A stretch of DNA of 60,000 nucleotides. Source: Cristatella mucedo (taxonomy: Eukaryota; Bryozoa; Phylactolaemata; Cristatellidae). Below the pieces are notes generated by a model. The model had not been told where the DNA came from. It ran no database searches and was given only the letters and a program-made list of their open reading frames with translations. Made by a program: the position numbers and the translations under genes. The DNA lies in the NCBI GenBank assembly GCA_009760855.2, contig WPIO01000063.1, positions 229,001-289,000 on the forward strand, read 5' to 3'. Below, piece by piece: positions 10,776 to 22,694 of the stretch (its first letter is position 1; each line of letters begins with the position of its first letter).

Positions 10776-11090
10776 AAATAATAGCTGATTTTACAGCTCC
10801 GTTTGTATGGTGGCAGAAGAGCCTTTCATGCTATCGCCGAGCTGGTTTGGTCCAGCGGTTAAGGTGACCGCCCCTACCAAGGTCTGGCTGAAATCGTGGG
10901 CTCGAGCCCCGAGGTATGTGTGAAGCGCCTGGATAGATATTAAGTGCTCATGTGGCGTTATACAAATTAACGACATATATATATATATATATATATATAT
11001 TACCACCGCTTGCAGTTGCCAGTGAAGGATCGCCCACTGCAGGATTCGAACCCACTACCTCGGTCGTGAATACCTTAACATCTTGGCGAT
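10776..11090 (-). repeat. SINE family B copy split by a family A SINE
   Basis: The minus-oriented family B tail and body (10776-10835) and its tRNA-like head (11001-11090) are separated by a plus-oriented family A SINE. The break falls inside the family B segment ggctatcaccaccg, which is uninterrupted in other copies. Confidence 0.88.
10836..11000 (+). repeat. SINE family A inserted into family B
   Basis: Near-complete head (gccgagctggtttggtccag, cggttaaggtg), B box gtgggctcgagcccc, tail and a terminal AT microsatellite (10975-11000). Family A was therefore active after this family B copy had landed. Confidence 0.9.
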
Positions 11091-12285
11091 CGCAATATAT
11101 TAGAAAACAGGGCATAACCGATTAATGATGTTGCAGCCTGCAGCTGTCGACATCTCTGAGCTAAGTTGTGGAGGCTACAGACTCCCCTTTCGCTCTATGC
11201 ATTTCCTGTTTAATCAAACACGTTTTTCTGTAAGATTAATTGCTCATTCGATCATTATTTCCATGACGATTGCCAAGAGCAGCACTTCAAAGACGAACCA
11301 ACACTTTCTTTCTTCGTCCGAAAACCCACTTCTGACTGTCGTTCATTTGCCCGTTTGTCATAATTTTGACCACTTAGCCATCAGTTACTTTTCTAATTTA
11401 CTTTTAATTTCCCCCTCAGAAGCTCAACTCTGACGTATTTACAATACACCTGCGGTCCAGACCACTTGCATCTAGGGACTGCTGATTTATGACGACGACG
11501 GTGCCGACCGATTAGTACACAAGGACTGCGAAATCATGAATATTTTTCGACATTGCAGCCAGCTCTTTTTCGGTATAGTTACGAAGAGCCGTGTGCGCCT
11601 ACATGCTTCATACTGTTATAAAAGCCAAAAAATGCCGAAATTTTCCGGTAAAAAAGCGGTCATTTTAGCAAATCTAACTCTGATGTAATAAGATATAGGC
11701 TCCGAAGTCGGAGCTAGTGATTGTAGTTCTGATAATTATATTAGTTTATTAGTATATTAGTTTAATGTAGTCAGTCTTTCGAAGGAATTTGTGGGACAAT
11801 GCCGGCTGTCCAACTGCAGCAAGATATTCCGTGACAAAGTAGACCTTGAAAAAAAACGTCAAAGCGCCTCGGTTCAGTAGCCAGTAATTGTACCACTTCC
11901 ACGGGTATGCGGTGTTGCCTGCAGTCATTAAAATCAAACAATTAAGTAGTTTCGACTTCAATACTGCGTGACTTACTCTATAAGCGTGCAGTTGAACTTG
12001 TTTTGAAAGCTTGAAGGCATTAAGAGCTAAATAACTCTGATACAAATTTAATTTAATCTATAAATATTTTTGAGTCACTTCCAAACGCTGTAACCTATGA
12101 TGTTTGCTACCCGGACCATTATCTCACTCGGAGGCACTTGAGCGGCGCGATTGAGCACGAGCAATTTGTCTAGGCTATTATACTATGTCAAACCATTTTT
12201 ATCACTTGGTATTTATGCAATGGAATGTATATTCATCTGTAACTCCACAAGCCATATAAACTAAATAGGTGTAAGTAGGAAAACT
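11091..12285. other. no gene recognised
   Basis: AT-rich sequence. A 102-codon plus frame (11125-11433) and a 98-codon minus frame (11749-12045) show no recognisable motifs and no supporting splice sites. Confidence 0.4.
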
Positions 12286-12289
12286 TTCT

Positions 12290-12800
12290 ACCAAGCAGCA
12301 ATAAGAAAATGTGAATCATGGCTGAGACAGGAGGCCAGTCGAGGAAGTGCGTATTATGGACGTAGCAGCTTGCGATGACTGCAAAAGATGTGCCACTGTC
12401 GGCAGCAAGAGAATATATGTCTTCGAATAGTTATTGTGGGAGTGCATTCCAAATCTTTAGACCTGCAGAGCAAAAGCTTTACATCACCAACGATTTTTGA
12501 GCCGAGTGAGTAGAGCAGCTGATGTTTGTCCATAGATGACCTGAGGACACAAGGATGCTATAAGGTGCAGCAGTCCAGCTATGTGTGAAGGAGCCAAGCC
12601 GTGGCGGGCCTTTTGGGTTAGAGTGAGAATTTTGCTCGGTATCTGTCGATCGACCCAGATCCATTAGAGCTCTTCTGCAAAGTAGATGCATGGCTAAGCC
12701 TCTGGGATCGGTTGAATAGCCTGTGAGTCATATTTATCCACAGCTGCAGAAGGTTAGAGGCCTTTTTGGCAGCCCAGCGAAAACAATTACTTTAGTCCAG
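12290..12800 (-). mobile_element. L2-like LINE relic (3' half of ORF2)
   Basis: Minus-strand frames give, in order, strings matching the post-reverse-transcriptase region of L2-type LINEs: WAAKKASNLLQL, then NRSQRLSHASTLQKSS, then SMDKHQLLYSLGSKIVGD. All are separated by stops or shifts. Confidence 0.7.
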
Positions 12801-12810
12801 CCAAGACCGA

Positions 12811-12980
12811 AAAAATCCTAGCTGATTAAAAAGCCTCTTTTTGAAGAGCGACAGAAGAGCCTTTACGGCTATCACCACCGCTTGCAGTGGCGATAAAGGA
12901 TCGCCCACCACAGGAATCGAACCCACGACCTCGGGACCGAGGTCGTGAAAGCAACCACCTTACCTAGTGTGCCATCACGA
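12811..12980 (-). repeat. SINE family B copy, nearly complete
   Basis: On the minus strand it runs gatggcacactaggtaaggt, then cacgacctcggtcccgaggt (palindromic), B box gtgggttcgattcctgtgg, body ccactgcaagcggtggtgat and the tail ending in tttttaatcagctaggattt. Confidence 0.93.
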
Positions 12981-13429
12981 ACCGGGGAGCTAGTAAAATT
13001 CTTGCAAGCCACCAAGATGGGAAGCCTCTAATCTTAACAACGATCTACAGTGATGGGTAACTGTTGAAGAAGTCTGCTTAATAAAGCTTTCAAACTTCCA
13101 GTAGTTATATAATAATGTCTTAAACATCAGAAATACACAAAAAGGCCATTTTTTATTCAAACTGCTTTACTCACCATCGCAGTGACTAATCTAAAATTAA
13201 CCTATTTTTGATGAGAATGCAAATGTTGTCTCGTGGTTCTCATGCAGTCAAAGGGATGCACAGCTAAATTTAAATTAACACCTGTTGACTCTTAAGTTAT
13301 TAAAAATCAACCTCTCAAAAAGGTTCAAGCTTGAGTAGATGTTCTGAATTTGCGGCTATCTTACAAATCGCGGTGTCCACAAGCTCCAAACAAAGTCCCC
13401 CTTCATATTTTTGTTAGACAGTAATTGCT

Positions 13430-15070
13430 AACGACGTTCAAAGTCCGGTCTTTCCTGGCAACAGCAACTCGAACTCACTCGGAATAGTAAGCTCGAGATG
13501 CTTTCTTCTTGAATTCTTCGAGATAGAGTATCGAGGTAATTTACTTTCAGAGACATTCTGCATCCAATGACAGTATATTTCTCAAAATGAGTTCCTGAAC
13601 CAGCTGCTCGTAGTTTTGTGATTAGCTTTGTGATTACCCAGATAGACAAGAACCAGTGTAATAAAACCGTGCCAGGCCGAATTTTTTTTTGGTCCTGTTC
13701 AGCTTCAGCGTGAATTCGCCTCAACCTTTTTTATTCTTCAAGGTCTGACGAAGATACCAGCCTCGACCTTTGGCTTCGACAGCTGTGAAACAATACTTCA
13801 TTTGGCTACCGAATGCGTACCAAAAGCCGCTTAGGCTGTGAGTGCGCTATACAAAACTCTCCTGCGTAACCCCCACGTGGTCTTTATGACTTTGAAGAGT
13901 TACAGGCGGAGATACATTACATCTTGGGCGGACTTGAAAGCTGCTTACTCATAATCTAGAACTGTGACAAATTGCTTGGTAAGAACTAACTTGAGAAGAA
14001 GTGGTGGCATCAGCAACTTCCGCCGGTCCGCGTGGCCAGCAGGCAAAACAAAACGAAGTAAATTCGTAAAATCACCTTGGAGGCCAATCGGGAATGAGAC
14101 CTTTTTGAGTTCACCAATGACCTCTCAGCCATAGCGGTCGTACTTCAAGGAGCTCAGCAACTCCTTACAACCGGCGGAGTTCTCTTTGAGGCACTTGGAG
14201 TGAGCCTTAGTTAATTATTCCCGCAATGAAGCTGCATGGTTTTGAGGCTCGTGGATGAACTATGAGTAGGCGTCATTCACTACGGTTGCACGCGATTCTT
14301 ATAGCCTCAAATAGGCCGGACACATATGTTGCAGAAGCACAGCCCATCTTTTCGGCTCAGGTCGGAAACTATTTGATGACGGCTTCTCTTAACGTTTACT
14401 TTCATACTCTCATCCTCAAAGTTCCACTCCTTTAGCCGTGACGTCACGAGCTCAGGCTCGAACTTACTAAGAACAAGGTCTCTGACAGGATCTGCGAACT
14501 TTCTGTTAGGCTAATAAATAATTAGAATGACTTTCTCTATTTAGCCACAACTGTGAACATGGAATATTGACCTCCGATATCTTCCTCGCTGTCATACGCG
14601 CTTCTAACTCTCTGGAGCTGGCTGATCTCTCTTCGGAGAGATGGGTCCGGGAGCTCAGGGTAGTGCGCTACTAGGACGACAGATGACCCAGTTTGCGGAT
14701 GTATAGTTGGAGATTCGCTCTTGCCAGTTCGACGTTTGGAGGAACCACCTTGTAGAAGTAGCAATTCTTGAGTGATCAGTCGGCTCCTGTCGCATTCTTG
14801 GTATACCAAAGACTGTTTTGCCCTCTTTTCTTCCCTGCATCAGCCTGTAAACGTGCCATAGTCATATATAATAAAAACGAAATTTAGGACATTTGTTTAT
14901 TTTGTGCCAGAAATTCCATCTGGCGCTCAGCAATTGTTCACCTTACCTTCAAAAGTTCTCTTGCAGCGTTTGCATATAAAATGAGATGTCTTGATCATCA
15001 GCAGGCAAGTTGAAGCATGGTTTGTAGGATCTCATTCATTCTAAACAGACGCTTTTAAGAAACATTCTTT
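13430..15070 (-). pseudogene. copy 1 of a multicopy uncharacterised invertebrate gene-like element
   Basis: Minus-strand order: an exon ending SHFICKRCKRTFEG at a gtaagg donor (about 14960), an intron, then tttacag and a second segment with SLVYQECDRSRLITQELLLL, HYPELPDPSLRREISQLQR, KPKVEAGIFV and GCRMSLKV. From memory these match a widespread uncharacterised protein family of invertebrate genomes that has the landmarks GIFVGPQIKK and RMSxKxHFL; its origin is unclear, possibly transposon-derived. Stops, frameshifts and an inserted 120-bp repeat (13803-13922) show it is dead. A second copy lies inverted at 20160-21800. Confidence 0.65.
13803..13922 (+). repeat. 120-bp dispersed repeat inside copy 1
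   Basis: From tggctaccgaatgcgtacc to acaggcggagatacattaca. It closely matches 28023-28143 and interrupts the element relative to copy 2 (between the matches of caagatgt and atgaagtatt). No terminal inverted repeat is visible. Confidence 0.8.
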
Positions 15071-15079
15071 CGCGCTTGT

Positions 15080-16230
15080 CTTGAAATATCTTCACACACG
15101 TAGCAAAATGGATCTGCTGTGTGCAAGCAACCCCTCAGTACTATCTCAATCAAATGTGGCTATTAATCATTCAATTACTCTGCAGTAAAATATACTACAT
15201 TTAAGGCACCTGTACTATTAAACTTCTATCAACACTACTCTGCTGTGCTACTTCTACCTAACCTTACTAGTTTAGGTAGCTGCACAAGGCACGAACACGA
15301 CGTCCGCATCCGCTGTCTGGCAGCAAAGCTTGAGAATGTCAAAATACCGTTTCCCTTAACGCAGAAGCCAAGTTTGTGTGGAACAATGGCTATTTTCTCT
15401 TTATTTTAGCCATAAATAATGACACATAGTTACGGCACATAGTTACGGCCCTGGCTACTTTTGAGTTTCTCAATGAAACTTTGGGCTTTGTTTTCTCTTT
15501 CAGGAACTCTCCGCCGAAGGTAAGATTCGCAAATTCCACATTTGCTGCATTTTACGTAATTCAGAAGCTCCTTTCAAGAATCTCTTCTCCGACAGGTAGT
15601 TTCGGCATCGGACGATGCTTCAATTCTCTTCTCGTGCGGTTTTTGTCGTGGCTCCTGTAGGATATTGAGCAAAACCCTGCAGCCCCTACTTTCTATAGAA
15701 ACTTAGACAGAGTATTCACTTAGATAGTATCAACTGTACACATATGTATGTACAGACAAGTATATATATTGGTAGAAATACAGTATACTTTGTTACAAAC
15801 GCGGTGTGCGACTTCCGCGTCCTGACAGAACTAGGCCGAAAGCACAGCCCTCATAACGGCACTAGTCTCCGCCGCCGACGCAAGACGAATACCGGCGAAT
15901 GCCAGTACCTTGTACAACGGCTAGTGACTTTTTGGTGCAATACCAATCCACGCAGGCAAGCCGACCGTAGCGGATCCAAGCACTGGCATGGAGTTTGAGA
16001 TGCTAAAGCCAAAGAACTAATTGTGCTGAAGCTAATGACATTTCTCTATTATTTCTCCCAGCATGCGTCCTTTTAATGACATCTTTGCATAAGCTTTATA
16101 GTGGATCGTGAAATTTTGTTTAATTTTGGTTAGTTTCAAGGTATCGTAGGCTCTGTCACGTTGATATCCCATGCTGCATCTTGGGCAAACGATGACTAAA
16201 AAAACTGAGAGGGCATACAAAAATCTATTT
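15080..16230. other. no gene recognised
   Basis: AT-rich with a few short open frames (84 codons at 15744-15998) and no recognisable product. The proximal part may be an extension of the element to its left. Confidence 0.35.
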
Positions 16231-16234
16231 AAAA

Positions 16235-16365
16235 CAAATCTTAGCTGATTTAAAGCTCTCACTTGTAGGGCGGCAGAAGAGCCTTGTCAGCTCTCACCAC
16301 CGCTTGCAGTTGGCAATAAAGGATCACCATACTGCAGGATTCGAGCACTCAACCTCTATTTAGAT
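16235..16365 (-). repeat. SINE family B copy, head degraded
   Basis: Minus strand: body ccaactgcaagcggtggtga and tail gctttaaatcagctaagatt, with a degraded tRNA-like head. Confidence 0.85.
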
Positions 16366-16596
16366 CGCTGACTAATAAATAGGAAGCAACGGAAATTGGA
16401 AGTGAGCGGTTGTGCATCCAGTGCTTGTGCTACGTTAGAAACTTGCCGCCAAGTCCAGATCTTGGATACTGCATGCGAATTGGAGCACGCTTCGGTAATC
16501 ATCGAATGACATGAACTGAAAACCACCCGCTGCTTGGGAATACTTATCTCTCATCCCTAAACACTAATATATATGTCTATTTATATACACAGATAA

Positions 16597-16741
16597 TTAA
16601 TTTGCATAGCGCCCTAAGAGAACTTAATCTCACATATGCCACGGGGGGGGGCCTCGAGCCTACGACCTCAGTCATCAAATACATTTATCTTGACCTTGGT
16701 TCGAGGCGAGCACCTTGACCCCTTGGCCAAACCAGCTCGGC
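16597..16741 (-). repeat. SINE family A copy, long-middle variant
   Basis: Minus strand: gccgagctggtttggccaag, ggttcgaggcgagcacc-type middle (complement), a 20-base extra middle segment shared with the copies at 1428 and 56104, and tail gattaagttctcttagggcg. Confidence 0.88.
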
Positions 16742-17319
16742 GTACTAATGTCCGTCGATGTGGCTGAGATTGATCTAGAATATCCTCGAGATATTGAAGT
16801 ATATCCAATTATGATTTTCTTCTTTATGACAGTAAATCATTATTATGCTTGTTTTTTCTTTTTTGGACATCACAAATTACTGTTCACTTTAATTTTGTCA
16901 TCAGAATTAGTTCTCGGCTGATATGTTAACATTAATCGGAAAATTTTGCTAAAACTTCCACGAAACTACATTTGCCAATATGCTATTATGTGCATACAAT
17001 CTGTCTAATAAATATGACCGCACCCACACAATCGATTTCCAAACTAATTTTCACAAAACCAAAGGTGCATTTAATATGCAAACATAACTCACTATCAATT
17101 CGGATGACAAAACCAAAGTTAATCAACGATCTTTGACGTCCACAAAATATGATGGGTGCGAAATATGCTGTTTGTCACTAAACACGAAGCCCTACAATAG
17201 ACCACACAGAGAGAATCCAAGTTTTCTTGATCGGCGACTGCCAAGTTAAAAGGCCCTAATGAATTGGACAGGAAAAGTCCCACGAACAACTGCAATAAAC
17301 ACGCCGATACAGCTGCAAT

Positions 17320-18160
17320 TTCCACAAAAGCGGCAGAAAACTGCGGTTTTGATTCGATACTTTACACGATAGTGTTATGGGTTTACCAACCAAATCTCAC
17401 TTGATTGCTTGTTCGCGTTCTCCTGCTGTGGCCACAAATGACCCGGGTCAGCCTTCAGCCGTGCTACACATTCGAAAGGCTGCCATTTCCACGATATACT
17501 TCGAGAGACTGCGGTTTAGATTCCAAATCGTAGACACAAGTAAGCCAAGCTTACCCATCAAATACCAGGCGATTGCACTTACACGTTCTCAGGCTGTGGC
17601 CTCTGATGGTCCGGCCCAAGTGGTGGCTCTAAATTTAGTCAAACTGCGATACAGCTGCCATTTCATTGAAAAGCTCCTCGCCATTACGTTTTTTTATTCC
17701 TTATTACGGGAAAACAGTGTTCCAGGTTTACTCCCGAGAATCTCACATCACTGCGCTTGCCAGTTCTCATGCTATGACCTCCAGTCACCAGGGTCATCCA
17801 GCCTCGCTAAATATTTATATCATCATACAGTTGCTATAGAACCAATGGACATCTCGCTACTGCGGTTTTGATTCCACATCATAGAAGACAGCGATTCGGA
17901 TTAACCAACTAAATTTTCATGCGATTGCGCTTTCGTGTTCTTGTATAATAGCCTTTGATGGCCCAACTCAACAGGCAGTCCTTTATTTTTAGGACAAAAG
18001 TACAGCTGCCATTTCCACAGTAGGTATCGCAAAACCGTGTTTTAATTCCAAATTATAGAAAATGGTGTTCCGATTTCACCTTCAAAAATTCATTCGACTG
18101 CGCATGTGCGCTTGCATGCAATGGCCTTCAATGACCCGGGCCTGCCTCACCTTGATACTT
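17320..18160 (+). repeat. degenerate tandem (satellite-like) repeat array
   Basis: About four diverged units of roughly 180-220 bp. Shared blocks include ctgccatttccac, actgcggttttgattcca, gtgttccgggtttacc and cgcgttctcctgctgtgg, with a cctttgatggccc-type block. Related units lie at 35090-35280 and 35640-36010. A 164-codon frame across it (17377-17871) is not convincing as a gene. Confidence 0.65.
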
Positions 18161-18164
18161 CGGC

Positions 18165-18940
18165 GTTATTTGCAGTCGGAAATTACCATGTGCTCGGCTC
18201 TTTACCATGCAGAGAACCTCAAACCACAGCGTTCTCGTGATCAGAGTGTGATTTTTATGAATGGCGAAAGCACTAAGAAGCAGGACTCTGTTTGCTAGTG
18301 ATATCAGCAGGAATCAGCCTAGCTCTTCGAATCTAGAGAATTTCAAAGACCATAAGGTGACCGCTGATACACAGGGGGGGGGCGGGGTGTAGGCCTCCAT
18401 CGAAGCTCGTTGTGGTGAAGCTAGGAGACCCAAAGTACGGTATGGGAAGCCAACGATTTGGATTTCATACGAAAGCATGGGACCGGACGTGCAGGTAATT
18501 TGCTGGTGTCAGAGCCTTACAGCGTGTTGTGAGCAACGAAATTCTCATTTGTTTTATTTACTGGCGCTACGGAGACTGCGACTGCTGCGACTTGCTTCGA
18601 GACTACATTTTAAATTTAGTTCGACAGTCTGTTGGGTATGACACGCAATGTCAAGCAGACACCACAAGCGGCGCGATGATAAATATTTTTCCGAAGCAGC
18701 CTTACGAATAGCACACCAGCAGTCCATTGCAGCCGTAGTAATGAAAGGCAGACTAAGATACAATTGGCAAGACAAAGAGTGCTAAAGAAGAACGTCGATA
18801 ATTTGAAATCGCTGCGAAACGCTTCGAGATCGTATGGATTCACTCCTCTTTATTTTAGTGCGCACTCTCATAGTTCTACATTGACATCAGCTCTACTTTG
18901 CGATAGTTTCAGGGATCTCTTTGATATTTATTTTGAGATG
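18165..18940. other. no gene recognised
   Basis: Short frames only, plus a G run at 18376-18387. No repeat family assigned. Confidence 0.35.
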
Positions 18941-18942
18941 CC

Positions 18943-19112
18943 GTTGATAGCACAATGGGTAAGGCGGCTGCTTTTCACGACCTCGGTCCCGAAGTCGTAG
19001 GTTTGAATCCTGCAGTGGGCGATCTTTTATTGCCACTGCAAGCGGTGGCAATAGCCATTTGGGCTTTTCTGTCGCTATACCGAGGAGGCTGTTAAATCAG
19101 CTTGCATTATGC
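18943..19112 (+). repeat. SINE family B copy, nearly complete
   Basis: tgatagcacaatgggtaagg head, cacgacctcggtcccgaagt segment, B box aggtttgaatcctgcag, body ccactgcaagcggtggcaat and tail gaggctgttaaatcagcttg. Confidence 0.92.
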
Positions 19113-19479
19113 CGTGAAATTCTCCTGTCCCCTTGTCAAATGAAGTGAATCTGCTGACCAGGACATTGAAAGTGCTGGCGATTCAGACAATACTTTGAAG
19201 CCCAGCGTACTGCTACAATAGCTGTGGTGATGAAGGTGATGTGAGGAAAGCTAGATTAACTGCCCTGGATATGACGGCAGGCAATTCTTGGCGAAATTAA
19301 TGTGAGATACTTGCGCTTTGCAGGTCTCACAGCTGACAGCTATTATTTAGCTTAGATTTGTTTTATTACCGCCTGATGTCGATCCGATATCCCAAAAACC
19401 TGAACGACCGACATCTCGATATCCCCTGAGTTGATGGCATTTACTTAAAACTAAGCAAAAAATCAAAGCTTTTACTAAA

Positions 19480-20000
19480 AGACTTTGCTCCTTCGATATG
19501 AATTTACTTAATGCGCTTACTTTTTCTGAAATTGCTCATGCTATTATCACTAATCAGTAGATTTCCTTCTATGCTAGCCTACAGATATCTGAAGTGCCTA
19601 TTCTTCGAGTGTTATAAAAATTTATTACTGGGACTATCACGTATCCTACCTAAGTCATAGATTGTGTTAGCATTGCTGACCTGATTTCAACATTAGTCAG
19701 ATGAGGCCTAAATGAGCGGTGAGAGATTCCACTACGTGACATATTTTTTTACATTATTTCCTTAGGTAAAACATGTGTTAACCTTATCCCTCGTGCCTAA
19801 AATAAATACAAAATAGCTATTGTTCCATTCACACTTCGTTTCTATGGTCAGATTGATAATATTAAAGAACTCTTCTATTTTGGTTGTAGACAGGGCGCTG
19901 ATCTTAGGTGCGAACATATAGAATGTCTTGTGCCACTATCCGAATTAATGAGAGCAATACGGAAAAAATACCAGAGATTAGTATCCGTAGAAATATAGCA
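19480..20000 (+). mobile_element. possible LINE reverse transcriptase fragment, different from the L2-like copies
   Basis: A plus-strand reading gives FYFGCRQGADLRCEHIE followed by LMRAIRKK, resembling the GCRQGDPLSPYLF and IRKN strings of reverse transcriptases from L1/Tx1/RTE-type LINEs. Only this short match supports it; flanking sequence is full of stops. Confidence 0.3.
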
Positions 20001-20159
20001 GTACAGATGCCTTAAACAAAAATTGCAGCTTACGCGATGGCAGAGTAAGAGAATAGTAGATAGCCATATTTGATTGAGATGGCACTGCGAGGCTACTTTT
20101 ACCCACAAGATCCATCTTGCTACGTTGTGCGGACAATTCTTCAAGGCATCCACAAAAAG

Positions 20160-21800
20160 AAAATGTTCCTTAAAAGCGTCTGTTAGATGTGCGATGCTTT
20201 AAAAAGCATGCTTCAGCGTACCTACGAATGATCACGACACGCCCTTGGCATCTCATTTAGTACACGAACACTTCACGAGAATGTCTGAGGGTAAGATGAA
20301 CCATTGTTTCGTACCAGATGGAATTTCTGTCACAAAATAAACAAATGTGCTAGATTTCCTTTTTTATTATATATGATTATGGCACGTTTACAGGCTGATG
20401 CAGGGAAGAAAAGAGGGCCGCGAAGTTTTTGTTATACCAAGAATGCGGCAGGAGCCCACTGACCACGCAAGAATTGCTACCCCTGCAAGGTGAACCCGTG
20501 CAAACGTCGAACTGACAAGAGCTCATCTCCAATCATACATCCACGAACTGGGTCATCAATCGCCCTAGTAACGCACTACCCTGAGCTTCCCGTGTCCATC
20601 TCTCCGAAGAGAGATCCTTTGCAGCAAATGTAAAGTGCCTAGAAAGAGATTGAGTTCTCTGAGGGCGAATTATTATTATTATTACAGATCAGCCGTCTCG
20701 AGGAGAGAGCAGCAAGTAAGACAGCGAGGAAGATATCGGAAATCCTTACTCCAATTTTACCGAAGCGGCTAAGGAGAGAAATCCATGCTTCATAAAACAG
20801 AAAGACCTTAACGATCTCATTAGAAATCTTGGTCTTACTAAGTCATATACTGATCTCCTGACATCTAGGCTAATGTAATAGAACTTGTTGGCTGAAAGTA
20901 TGAAAGTAACGAAAAAAGCGTCAACACCTTTTTCTCCAAGTTCTTCAGCCGAAAAAATGGGCTGTGCTTCTGCAACATATGTGGTCGGCCTATTCGAGGC
21001 TATAAGAATCGCGTGCAACCGGAGTGAATGGCGCCTGCTCACAGACAGTTCATCCACGAGCCTCAAAACCATGCAGCTTCATTACGGAAACAAGTAACTA
21101 AGGCTCACTCCATGTGCCTCAAAGAGAACTCCGCCGGTTGTAAGAAGTTGCTGGGCTCCTTATAGGATGGTCACTGTGGCTGAGAGGTCATTTGTGAATT
21201 CAAAACGGTCTCATTCCTGATTTACCTCCAAGTTGGTTTGACTAATTGTTCTCCTTTTTCTTTGCCTGCTGGCCACGCGGACCGAGTTGTCTGTAGGGAA
21301 GAACAACTTCGAGTGGGAGCCGCTGGTAGACCGGCGGAAGTTGCTGATCCCACCAAGCACATCTAGTTTGTCCTCGTCAACCAATTTGTCACGGCTCTGG
21401 ACGATGAACAAGCAGCTTTCAGGCCCCTCCAAGATGTCTATCGCTAGACACATGAAGTATTTTCCTCGGCCATCGAAGCCAAAGGTCAAGGCTGGTATCT
21501 TCGTGGGACCACAGATAAAGAAGGTCATAGATTGCGACGAATTATTACTGTAGCTGAGCAGGACCGAAAAAAGCGGCTTCTATCTGGGAAATCACTAGGC
21601 TGAAACATATGAGCAGCTAGTTCAGGCTCTCATTAAGAACTTGATTTGATGCAGGATGTCCCTTAACATCCATATCCTTCAGGCTCATCTTGGTAAACTC
21701 AAGTATAACGCGGGAGCCTACGTTGCTGAGAAATGCGAGCACTTCACGAGTAACGACTGGACTTCAAACGTTCTTAGCAAGGGCAGTACAGCAACAAAAA
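20160..21800 (+). pseudogene. copy 2 (inverted) of the uncharacterised gene-like element
   Basis: Same order as copy 1 but on the opposite strand, including the intron-like segment before tttacaggctgatgcag (about 20390). Translated landmarks include HYPELP, LGLTKSYTDLLTSRL, PKVKAGIFVGPQIKKVID and CRMSLNIHILQAHL. The C-terminal part (RMS...HIL...) continues to about 21830. Stops and shifts occur throughout, so it is a relic. It contains an inserted LINE tail at 20618-20686. Confidence 0.65.
20618..20686 (+). mobile_element. LINE 3' tail inserted in copy 2
   Basis: The sequence gcagcaaatgtaaagtgcct, then agaaagagattgagttctct, ending in attattattatt, is the 3' end of the local L2-like LINE. It interrupts the element between the parts encoding SISPKR and SRLEERAAS, which are contiguous in copy 1. 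Confidence 0.8.
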
Positions 21801-21849
21801 TGATTGGGTACTATGCTTGACGGGTTGTTCGATGCAGCGATCTCTAGTT

Positions 21850-22285
21850 TAGCCAAGAATCTAGAACATCTGCCCATTTCTGCTCCCTTTAAATAGTATT
21901 TTTGTACGATCAAGGTCGGCAAATGTTAATTTTGATTCATTCGACGTTTTTTTTGACTAAATTTGAACCCCAAGTGTTACTCTTCTTATCTCTAAAAGGC
22001 TAATTTAAAGTTAATCACTGTCGTAGTCACCAAAGCTGTGTTTTTAGGGAATAGTGGACATTTATCATTCTCACGAGGCATAAGCTATTAGGAAATCATA
22101 TTTATTATTCCGGAATAGCAATTGAATTACATAGTATTATTGATGTACGATTCTATTAGTGAATAGAGCCAAATATTATCGCTTAAACGTGTCGACTTAC
22201 GTCCAAGGTATGGACAATTTACTGTGCCACGATACTAGCCTATTTGGATAAGCTCGCTCCTCTGAAAAAAGGCAATCTACGCCCC
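21850..22285. other. no feature recognised
   Basis: AT-rich, no coding potential seen. Confidence 0.35.
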
Positions 22286-22289
22286 GACC

Positions 22290-22640
22290 CAGATTGAGTT
22301 ACTCCAAACGTTATTATGACCGTGCAACCATCACTAGCGCGTGTGGCGGCACAACGAACGTGCAATGTGCGGAAGACCTTAAGTTTCTATGCGATGAGGC
22401 CAACTTCCCAGCTATGGGACTTCCAATGTAACCTCTCTCAAGATGACCACATTCGCTCCAAGGTCGTCAGCCTACTTTCACCTGCACGCCATTGCGAACG
22501 TTTGAGCCCGCTTAGTAATGGATACCGAACGCCCGTAGGTGGTCAACGCATTTTGACATCCCGTCTAGACTTCTATAACTCACTACTCGCCTTCTTCCTG
22601 CCTGAGAAGAACTCAGCAGACATACGCCGACGATAACAAC
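22290..22640 (+). mobile_element. L2-like LINE relic
   Basis: Plus-strand frames give LSQDDHIRSKVVSLLSPARH and, later, ILTSRLDFYNSLLAF. These correspond to the LSFDxHI and TSRLDYCNSLL strings at the end of the reverse transcriptase domain of L2-type LINEs. Confidence 0.65.
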
Positions 22641-22694
22641 ACATGTTATTAGTATCTGGCCTGGTGGCGTTCATGCTCATGTTATTCCCACTGC

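Noticed and set aside
16646-16654. Short G runs (also 18376, 35837, 49724, 55999) as G-quadruplexes
   Set aside because: Single uninterrupted G runs without the four spaced runs required.
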